Positions 55,999 to 64,000 of a stretch of DNA of 64,000 bases are shown piece by piece. Both the position numbers and the translations under genes were made by a program. A model generated the notes under the pieces. That model worked only from the letters and a program-made list of their open reading frames with translations, made no database searches and was not told where the DNA came from. This stretch comes from Amorphophallus konjac. Lineage: Eukaryota > Streptophyta > Magnoliopsida > Alismatales > Araceae. Every line of letters starts with the position of its first letter. Position 1 is the first letter of the stretch. The stretch spans positions 74,339,247-74,403,246 of the forward strand of contig CM040128.1 of NCBI GenBank assembly GCA_022559845.1, read 5' to 3'.

Positions 55999-57240
55999 TC
56001 ATTCATTGAATGGAGGAATTGGAGCGTGATACAACCTCAGATGTCTACCATTAAGGGGTGGAAATTGAACCTCCCCCTGATGGTCGACTATCACATACGC
56101 TCCACCCTTGTAGACCTTCTGGATCACATAGGGTCCAAGCCAATTCTCATTCAGCTTGCCCTTGGGATTGGAAGCCATGACTTGTCTTCTCTTCACCATG
56201 ACGAGGTCACCCTTCTTGAATTCGCGTTCCTTGACGAGCTTGTCAAAGGCGCGAGCTATCCGGGCCTGGTAGACCTAGATATTCTGTTGGGCCTGGAGTC
56301 GCTTCCCTTCCAAGCTAGAGAGCTCTTCGAGCCTTCGCTCGACATTTGTTTGATCTTCTCGGACCAACCCGTGTTGGATTGCAACCCAAAGGGAGGGTAT
56401 CTCCAGCTCGATGGGGATGATCGCCTCTGAGCCATATACTAGGGAAAAGGGTGAACAACCCAGCGGAGTTTTGTAAACAGTTCGATATGCCCATAGGGCC
56501 TCATACATTCTTTCTTCCCAGTCCCTTTTGTTAGAATTAACAATTTTGGAGAGGAGAGTACAAAGAGTTTTGTTGAAAGCTTCAGCCAAACCATTGGCTT
56601 GCGGGTTGTAGGGGGTTGACGTACTCCAGTCGATCTTTTACTTCTCTGCTAGCCGGTAGACTTTTTGGTTGCAGGAGTGGCTTCCATTATCTGAGATGAT
56701 TCGGTTTGGCATGCCAAACTGGAATATGATATTGCGCCGGACAAATCTGGCGACGATCTCCCCAGTCACTTCTCTCAAAGCAACGGCTTCCGCCCAACGG
56801 GAAAAGTAATCAGTTGTCGCCAAAATATATTTGCACAGGGTGGATGACGCGAGTAGTGGGCCCACAACGTCTGTTCCCCACTGGGCGAACGGCCAGCTGG
56901 GCAATGTCAGATGCAGCGGCACGGGCGGCCTCCTGGGAACTGTGGCATGCTCCTGATATTTCTTGCAAGACTTGGCGTACTTGCAGCAGTCATCAAACAT
57001 GGTCGGCCAGTAGTAGCCAAGCTTTTTCATTTCAATTTTCATCTTCGGTCCCGCCTGATGTGCACCTACTGTCCCGGTGTGGACTTCCTTCATGACCTTC
57101 CAACCTTCTTCGGTAGATAGGAATCGTAGGAGCACTTTCCATTTGGCATCTGCCATAATTTGGAATAGGATCCCGTTCTGAACCTCATAGGAGTCCTTTG
57201 TTCTGATCAGCTTGATCTTCTCTTCTCTCTGCTTGGGCAA
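55999..57240 (-). pseudogene. Tat-lineage integrase (copy 2)
   Basis: Frame continuous with RT/RNase H. HHCC finger: EVHTGTVGAHQAG ... CCKYAKSCKKYQEH. Core: QWGTDVVGP (Asp), NRIISDNGSHSCN (Asp), NPQANGLAEAFNKTL (Glu). C-terminal part: WAYRTVYKTPLGCSPFSLVY, RRQVMASNPKGKLNENWLGP, VDHQGEVQFPPLNGRHLR, ending at TGA 55999. Stops inside: TAA 56638, TAG 56275. It would insert the cDNA into chromatin; no chromodomain is visible, as expected for Tat. Confidence 0.92.
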
Positions 57241-58599
57241 TTACTAATATTTGAACCATTGCATAAGGGGATCCCTCCAGTCAGGTAGGCCGACGGTTTC
57301 CGCTGCAGCGACCTCCAGTTCTTCTTCTTCTTCTGGTTCTTCTATCATTCTAGGCACCTAGCGCTGATTCACCACTCGGATGCTAAGAGATCCATCAGGC
57401 GGGACTGCTAGCGAGCTTGCCAATTTTACCAGTGCATCGGCTTGTGCATTTTCTCCCCTGGCGACATGGCCTATCTCAATGAGGTAGAATTGCTCCATGA
57501 GCCACTTCGCTTTAGCATGGTAAGGGAGCAGCTCAGATTTTCGGACATCAAACTACCCCTAGACTTGCTTAACGACTAGTAACTAATCGCCAAATACTTG
57601 CAGCATTTTAATCTCCATTTGTAAAGCGACTTGGAGACCGATGATCAGAGCCTCATACTCTGCCTCATTATTTGTGCAGGGTTTATCGATAGAACATGAT
57701 GTATGCAATACTTCACCCTCAGGGGATTTAAGTACGATGCCAGCCCCTGCCCAGACTTTTATATGTCCGGACGGGGTTGTTTCTGTTCTCAAAGCTCCAT
57801 CAAAGTGCAGCTGCCAGGCGATCTGTTGGACTTGGTCCACCTCCAGTGTTTCATCTTCAGGCACCTCTGTAGCCAATGAGGAATCGTCAGGCGCAGGATG
57901 TGCTGCAAAGAATTCGGCCACAGCTTGACCCTTAATGGCCTTTTGTGGCACGTAGGTGATATCAAATACCATCAATAGCATGGCCCACTTGCCGAGATGT
58001 CCCTTCAGGGCTGGCTGGGAGAGAATGTGTTTAACTGGGTCAGCCTTGGAGATCAGGCTCACTTCATGGGAGAGCATGTAATGCCTCAGCTTCTTGATTG
58101 TGAAGATCAAGGTGAGACAGACCTTCTCAATCGGGGTGTATTTTGCTTCTGCCCCCACTAGCCTTCGGCTAAGATAGTAGAGAGCCTACTCCTTCCCCTC
58201 ATCATTATTCTGGGTGAGCATTGCCCCCAGCGAACATTCGGTGGCGGCTATGTATAGAATAAGTGGCCTCCCCTTGACAGGTGCCCCCAGCACGGGCGGG
58301 GTCTTCAGGTAATCCTTCAACCGATCGAAGGCCCTCTGGCATTCCTGGTTCCAGTCAAAAGATGCATTTTTCATCATCAATTTGTGGAATGGCTGACAAT
58401 TCTCTGACAAATTGGAGATAAACCTTCGGAAGTAAGCCAACCGGCCTTGCAGGGATCTTAACTCTCCCAGATCCTTCGGAAGAGGTAACTCCTGAATGGC
58501 TCTTATTTTAAAAGGGTCGATCTCGATCCCTCTATACTGGACAATGAAGCCGAGGAACTTCCCACTGGAGATGCCGAAGGCGCACTTCATCGGGTTCAT
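57241..58599 (-). pseudogene. Tat-lineage RT C-terminus, RNase H and archaeal-type RNase H (copy 2)
   Basis: RT thumb/connection: MNPMKCAFGISSGKFLGFIV, FDWNQECQRAFDRLK. First RNase H: LILYIAATECSLGAMLTQ, whose first catalytic Asp is Glu, YLSRRL, YTPIEKVCL. Second, archaeal-type RNase H: WQLHFDGAL, GAGIVLKSPEGEVLH, TNNEAEYEALIIGLQ, GHVARGENAQADALVKLASS. Two RNase H domains in tandem are the hallmark of the Tat lineage; the first is usually degenerate. Stops, all TAG except 57241 (TAA): 58186, 57583, 57559, 57553, 57358, 57244. There is no frameshift. Confidence 0.92.
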
Positions 58600-58611
58600 T
58601 TTCAGCTCGTA

Positions 58612-59579
58612 CTATCGGAGTCTTTCAAAGATGACTCTGAGGTCCTTCAGGTGATCTTCTCTTTTCTTCGACTTGACGACCAAATCATCAATGTAGCATT
58701 CAACTTTGTTGTATAGCAACTCGTCGAATATTTTGGTCATCGCCCGCTGGTAAGTAGCATCGGCGTTCTTGAGGCCGAAGGGCATTCTTTTGTAGTGGAA
58801 TATCCCTTTGGGTGACCGGAAGGCCGTATGAATTCGATCGTGCTCAGCTATCCAGATTTGGTTATAGCTGGATGATCTGTCCATGAAGGACAAGGCCTCG
58901 TGGCCATTGGTTGCATCAATCATGACTTCAGTGATGGGCACCGAGAAATCATCTTTTGGGCAGGCTTTATTTAGGTCGTGGAAGTCCACGCAAATCCTGA
59001 TCTGTCCATTCTTCTTCTTCACCGGCACAATGTTGGCCAACCAGGTGGTATACTGGTTTTCAGCTACAAAATCGACATCTATGAGCTTGTCGACTTCTTT
59101 GCAAATTTGGTTCATCAGCTCCGGCCTCATGCGTTGGGGAGACTGCTTCACCGGTTCCACCTTGGGGTCGATGACCAGAACATGTTGGGTCATGCCGGGG
59201 CTTAGGCCGGGCATATCCTTGTAATTCCAGGCAAAACAGTCCCGAAATTCTTGCAGCAGCTTGATATATTGCTCCCTCTCCTGTGGAGGAAAGAGGGCAC
59301 TTAGAAAGGTCGGCCCGGGGTCACCCTCTGTGCCCAAGTTAATTTCAATAAGTTCATCTACCGTGGCCTGGCCGCCATCTTCAATTTTTGGCGGTGCCGG
59401 CAATAGGTCAATGAAATCCTAATCTTCGCCATCTTCTGCTTCAAGGACACCATAGGTGTCACCCTGCTCAGCCTCGTCGGACAATGAGGCTTTGCTGGTA
59501 TCCCCCACCTCCGGGCTCGTGGGCCGTGGCTTCGAGGGGTCCTCCTGTGTGAGAAATAAAGGACTTCTCTGGGGTCTTC
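58612..59579 (-). pseudogene. Tat-lineage reverse transcriptase (copy 2)
   Basis: From the edge of solo LTR H the frame reads TQEDPSKPRPTSPEVGD, TAG at 59419, then a 263-codon RT: CFAWNYKDMPGLSPGM, PVKKKNGQIRICVDF, LNKACPKDDF, ALSFMD (catalytic Asp, residue 175), RMPFGLKNADATYQR and CYIDDLVVKS (YIDD, residues 237-240). Changes such as FHDLNK for FRDLNK and MDRSSSY for MDGSSGY are G-to-A type. TAG at 58612 interrupts the link to the RNase H part. Confidence 0.93.
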
Positions 59580-62176
59580 TTGGTAATTATTGTTGTGTAT
59601 GTGATTTTGATGATTACAAAATGCCTTTGTTGCTTGTCCTTGTGCGTGAATGGTTATTTATGTCTTTGTTGCTTGACTTATCCTCTAGCTATGAAGTATG
59701 AAATGCTTGTGAAAATGATTATAAACTATTTCTATTGGGATATCATCATGTGGATGCATTGTGATTCTATAAGGCTCATACGTGCCTTGAGGTTAGCACA
59801 AACATTGCATATACATTGTCTCTACACTTGGTGAGATTGCTTTGTATTTAATGAGAAAGCCTATGTGAAAAACATACTTGGATAAATGTCATACTGAGCC
59901 TCATGTCATGCATGTGTACTTTGGTAATGATTGAGATGCAAATATCATTGCTTGCCCCCAAGGGAATGATGTGTGATTTGATGAGCTTGGAGATTGATCA
60001 AATGGAATGTGACTCAATATTGTTTTACATGCCTTGATTCCAAATTTGTTCATCATGCAATGGTAAAAATTTATATTAGAATCCATGGTGATACTCTTCT
60101 AATCTTGAGTTGGAAAATTGGGCTCTCTAGTGCTTTCATACAGATCTTTCATGGGGATTCTCATATACCTCATGCTAATGATTTCGTAATCATATTTCAT
60201 GTCATTTAGGTCTCGGTCTCAAAACTAGCTTCATATGTTAATGCATGACCCATATATTTTGATCTTGATCTAACCTCTTGCTTTATCATATTTTTCAGGA
60301 TGAAAAATCATGGTTGATCTTCATGAGATTTTGGTAACATTTAATCAATTATTTCCCATTGATTTGATGGAGGTTTTAGCTCTTTTTTAGACCCAAACAA
60401 GAAGGGGTCGACCCTCTAAAGTTCTGTTCAAAACAGAACTATTTTTGAACCCTGCTGAAAGGGGTCGACCCTGGGGTCAACCCCTATAACTCAGAACCAA
60501 ATGTGATTCTGGTTGGGTTCTGGAAACATGAGGGTGGACCCTGGGGTCGACCCCTGTAACCCAGAACCAAATATTACTTATGTTTGGCTTCTGTTTGCCC
60601 GAGGGTCGACCCTTTCCGATTCGACCTCCAGCCGTGATTTTTGACCGCCGTTTTCTTGCTCCTAAAGTCTTCCAATCCGAGTCCAACTTCCACAAATCAC
60701 TCCATGACTTGTGGATCTTGTCCCATGGCTGTCTCTTGACTGTCCAAACACATATATACATCTCTTGGGTTGCAAATCCTAAGGAACAAGAAGCTAGATC
60801 TAAAATTTGGGTGTTTTTTAACCCTTGTGAGTGCAGGTCGAAGGTAGCAGCTCCATGGCCTCTTCCACGTTATTCTAAGCTTGTATGTGAAGGGACGAAG
60901 GAGGTTTCAAATCTCCAAACAACCATCTACTGGAAGCTGCGTGGAAAAACAAGATACAAGTCCTGTCCATGTAAGAATCGATCATCTTCCTTCAAGAACA
61001 TTCTTCATCCTACAGAGAAGCTTAAGCCTATTCGATGAAACAAAAAGGGGGAGCTCTATCCACTGAAAAATCCATTTGCTTTTAGTTCTCTAGCTGCTCT
61101 TAGTTCTATTCTAGACATTTTCTATAAACATTATCTCCTTGAACTTGGCATCATGTGTCTTCTATCCATTCTCTCTTACAATATATACATGAGCTGTGAT
61201 TTTTGTGATACAACATTTCTAATACTCATATATTCTTTCGTATAGGTGAAGAAGAGGGGGATCTCTAAACCATTCATTTTCATATTCTTGTTAGAGATTA
61301 GCTCAAAGTTTGGGCTTATTATTTCGTCTATCTATTCTTTCAGGTGAAGAAGAAAATGGAAGAAGGAAAAGAGGAATGCCTTGAGGAGAGGAAGAAGATG
61401 ATTTCTAAATCATGATCATCCGTCAAGAGCCAAGGAGAATCAGATTTTGTTGAAGAAGGGGGAGCCTTTTACTTGATGCAACTTTCCAGTTTTCATCTAT
61501 ATAATTTGTGTGGAGGGTCTTAGCATATATTTGTCATTGCTTCATAAACATTTGAGAGAATACTTTGTGTGGGTGTTCGGAGAAAGGGGTCTCCGAGTGT
61601 GTGTGTTGTCATATGTGAGTCGATTTGTGCGGAGTATATCTGCTTGTATGGTTGGGAGTTTTCTCCCGTGTGGTTGTGTGGGCATTGCCCTACGTGTGTG
61701 TGGACGGGGTTGTGTCTCCGTGTGAAGTATTTAGTTCGGGGTGTGTTCCCCAACGTGTGTGTGTGTGTATGTGTGTGCGTGCTGCTGTGGCAGTAGTTTG
61801 AGGCAAGGTCTCATGTGTGGTTTGCTGCGAAAGTAGCGTGCGTGTTGTTGGGGTTCATCCCCGTGTTGCTACTTTTGTAGCGTGTAGTAAAGCCTCACCG
61901 GTTTGGTGAGGGGTGGACGTAGGGAGCCCGTCATGGTCCCGAACCACCTTAAAAATCCTCGTGTCTTGTGGTTTGATTCTTTTGATTATGTGTTCTCTAT
62001 CCTATCTGTTTGTGCAATCGTGTGAGCTCAGTGAGATTGAGTGAATCTAGTTTAAACCTGTTTAGATTAAATTACTCAATCTTGTATATTCCGCTGTGTG
62101 CTAGCTGTATTTTTAATTGGACATAGTTTTTAGTAAAAGGATCTATTCACCCCCCCTCTAGATCCGTGTTCCTACA
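59580..62176 (+). mobile_element. Solo LTR H, Sirevirus-like
   Basis: Starts near TGTTGTGTATGTGATTTTG (about 59592; up to 12 nt of uncertain sequence before it) and ends CCGTGTTCCTACA at 62176. TATA box TATATA at 60753-60758; GGGTCGACCC palindromes at 60405-60612; Sirevirus block CCACC/GACGTAGG...CCGAACCACC at 61907-61956 (opposite strand to E and C). No TSD was recognised (right flank CTACG, left flank unlike it). It separates the second zinc-knuckle module from RT of Tat copy 2. Confidence 0.7.
60403..60613. repeat. GGGTCGACCC palindromes in solo LTR H
   Basis: Units at 60405, 60462, 60474 (one substitution), 60532 (one substitution), 60544 and 60603. The paired units 60462/60474 and 60532/60544 are exactly 12 bp apart, the same spacing as GTGTCGACAC in element E. 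They lie 140-350 bp upstream of the TATA box. Confidence 0.92.
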
Positions 62177-62787
62177 CTACGGGACCCAAAAATTATCATA
62201 GACGGCTCTAGCAGAGGCCGAAGTGATGGATTGCCACACCAGGGGCTGGTTCCCCGCCAGTGGCCGAGGTTGCCCGTTCTCAGCGACATCTTCAAAAATC
62301 TGGTACTGGACTGACACCATGTAGACACCCTTTTCGTGGCCGCATGTCACATGGGGGCGTGGCGGAGCCACCACATAATCTCCCATTCTGATCTCATCTG
62401 TCTCAATCAGATCTTGAGCAATATCCTTGAAGACGTAGCAGTCTTTGATAGAGTGGCCTAGTATTTGGTGATAAGGGCAGAACAAGGGGTCACCGCTTTT
62501 GCGAGCATCTTGCGGCCTCTTGGACCTTGGGAGGGAGACCTTGCCATAGTAGCAGGCCCACTCTAAAATTCCTCAGGTTTTATTCCTCAGAAAGAGTAGG
62601 GTCTCTGCATCCTCTCCCGCAGCGTAGGGTTTCGCTCAGCTGATCGTCTGACCGGGGAAGCAGCTACATCCTTAGCCTCCCTTTTCAGGTGCACGGGGGC
62701 ATTGGGGACGATGCTTAGGGACTGGTGCGTGCTGATATTCTGTTGGCGAAGGATGCCCCTGATGAGGTCGGACACGAGTGTAGTCAC
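62177..62787 (-). pseudogene. Tat-lineage second zinc-knuckle module (copy 2)
   Basis: N-terminal part TLVSDLIRGILRQQN ... NPTLRERMQRPYSF, a frameshift near 62580, then PLFCPYHQILGHSIKDCYVF and KDIAQDLIETDEIRMGD with the knuckle C-x2-H...H-x4-C, ending ASARAVYDNFWVP at TAG by the H junction. Block order and sequence parallel module 1 at 2595-3248 (LREKMRN-YSF, FCLYH...DCYVFKD, ELDMGE). Proposed role: extra RNA binding within Pol. Confidence 0.8.
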
Positions 62788-64000
62788 TTAGGCCAAGCGA
62801 GCCTTTAGCATTTCAATTTCCCGTTGCTGTTGATAGCATAGGGCAAATAGGGCAGAGTCGCACAGAGGGAGGCCCGGGGTCCGGCTTGCTTCCCCATCCT
62901 TTGCATCAGTGTCAGACGAGGGTAATGGCGCACCGCTACTGCAGTCATTCGGGGTTGGTCCTTAAGAGGAGGACGGGGCCTTCCCCTTGTTCCTGCAGGG
63001 GGGTGGATTCCATAGGAATACCTCTTCATCCTGCTCTTCATTAGCTGAAGGCTTAAGGTGCTGGCGACCTTCAACTTCTTATGGAGCTGCGGCGCCTGTG
63101 AGGCTATCACCATCCGAAGCCGAGACTGATATCACGTCGGCTTCGTAGGAGTCTTCTAATGAAAAACATAATCCTGGATGCCGGGTGATTTGCAGCAATC
63201 TCCGGTCCAGGTTTGGTGGGTTCCACATCTTCTTGAACATGTCCTTCCGACTAGAGAGCTGGCAAAATGGGATCCCTTATTTTCTGGTCATTCTGGCTAC
63301 ACGGCCGGTTATGTTAGGCAGTCCCGTGATCGGGACGAGTGGGTCATGCAGTTCGTCGGGGAGTTTACAATCATCGTCCCCTCTGACCGGGTGCTCATTA
63401 GCCACATAGAAAATAGTAGACCGTCCTCCGGGGTTAGGCACCTCAAAGGTCCTCAATGGTTCAACCACTTGGCAGTCAGCTTCTGCGAGAGGCTTGATGA
63501 TCCCAAGCGGGACCCTGATGTCCTCCAGCAAGTCTTCGAGGTGTGGCATCCCCGGTGCAGGGTAGATGGAAAGGGGAGTGGCTTTGAATACTCCTTCTGC
63601 CCCAGAAACAAATGACACTTGACGGGGAGCCACATAGCCTGGCGGTGGTGGAGGGAACCAGCTGTCGGGCTCCTCCTTCTTCTTTCCCTTGTCCAAGGTG
63701 ACTTGGGGAGCTTGCTTCGGCTTCTCTAGATATAAATTGGCGTCTGAGAGATGACATTCGAACACCTCAAAAGGGTGGAGGTCAGCAAAGATTCTCTCCT
63801 TCTTCCCGTTGCCGGGGTACTTGATGCATTGCTACAGAGTAGAAGCCACTACCCTATTTTGGTACAGCCAAGGTCGGCCGAGCAATGCCTTGTAGGAAGT
63901 GCTGGAGTTAATCACATGAAACTGGACCTTAGTTGTGAAAACACCGAGAGAGAGGTTAAACTTTGCAATCCCCATGGGGACCTCGCACTTCTGGTTGAAG
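62788..64000 (-). pseudogene. Tat-lineage protease segment, C-terminal part (copy 2)
   Basis: From the window edge: FNQKCEVPMGIAKFNL-like, STSYKALLGRPWLYQNRVV, TAG at 63832, ADLHPFEVFECHLSDANLYL, WFPPPPPGYVAPRQ, FEVPNPGGRSTIFYVANE, WNPPNLDRRLLQ, then the acidic segment before the second module, with stops and a frame change at 62850-63290. It aligns with 312-1450 of copy 1 at roughly two-thirds identity by eye, so the two copies are diverged family members, not a recent duplication. The active-site box lies beyond the right edge. Confidence 0.85.

Noticed and set aside
55541..56006. Lys/Glu-rich ORFs over the pyrimidine tract
   Set aside because: Pure low-complexity A/G sequence; overlaps tandem repeats and the end of integrase in another frame.
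59575..62181. Target-site duplication for solo LTR H
   Set aside because: The right flank CTACG has no convincing match at the left border; the left border itself is uncertain by about 12 nt.

Overview
This is nuclear DNA of a flowering plant (clade not resolvable here). It consists almost entirely of nested LTR retrotransposons; no ordinary host gene, tRNA or rRNA gene was found. The evidence is plant-type Ty3/gypsy (Tat-lineage, dual RNase H) and Ty1/copia (Sirevirus-like) proteins, primer-binding sites for initiator Met-tRNA (TGGTATCAGAGC), long LTRs with TG...CA ends and 5-bp target-site duplications (TSDs). All layers were reconstructed by eye.

Foundation layer F: two diverged copies of one Tat-lineage element on the minus strand, apparently sharing a single LTR (6032-6760). 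Copy 1 runs leftward from that LTR: PBS, gag (to about 2595), protease (312-2591) and the start of a second zinc-knuckle module (1-299, cut by the window edge). Copy 2 lies to the right. Read on the minus strand from 64000 it has protease tail, second zinc-knuckle module, RT, RNase H, archaeal-type RNase H and integrase (to 55999). Tandem repeats follow (55114-55720), then a plus-strand antisense gene of at least seven exons resembling the plant mobile domain (PMD; about 31258-54752), a hypervariable minisatellite-rich 3' region, a PPT (6761-6786) and the shared LTR.

Insertions into F: A (8423-14843, TSD GGTGT), a gag-only non-autonomous element. E (16240-30243, TSD RTCTC), a Sirevirus-like copia element with gag, PR, IN, RT and an extra ORF; its left LTR contains a Tekay-like solo LTR, G (17231-20331, TSD TGTCR). 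D (31472-33443, TSD GGGGG), a solo LTR related to the A/B LTRs, inside a PMD exon. B (34042-51346, TSD TCCAA), which shares LTRs and untranslated regions with A but carries a degenerate protease-like ORF instead of gag; it is also inside the PMD exon. C (34619-45692, TSD GGACG), a Sirevirus-type gag-only element with 3.16-kb LTRs and six zinc knuckles, inserted in the left LTR of B. H (about 59580-62176), a plus-strand Sirevirus-like solo LTR in the Tat polyprotein.

Most notable signals: (1) A and B look like sister replicons with identical cis-sequences but complementary cargo (Gag versus protease-like). (2) The antisense PMD gene has six canonical GT-AG introns and is split by insertions whose removal restores the frame. 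(3) The Tat polyprotein carries a zinc-knuckle module on both sides of the protease. (4) 16 of 19 in-frame stops in the Tat ORFs are TAG, and the 3.6-kb pol has no frameshift, suggesting decay by CHG-methylation deamination. (5) 10-bp palindromes centred on GTCGAC are phased at 12 bp in two different Sirevirus LTRs. (6) Short-hairpin arrays occupy two unrelated LTRs. (7) An RNA stem with G-U wobbles could bracket the PBS of F. (8) One 11-mer (AAGTCTGTACA) is arrayed in two unrelated elements in opposite orientation.
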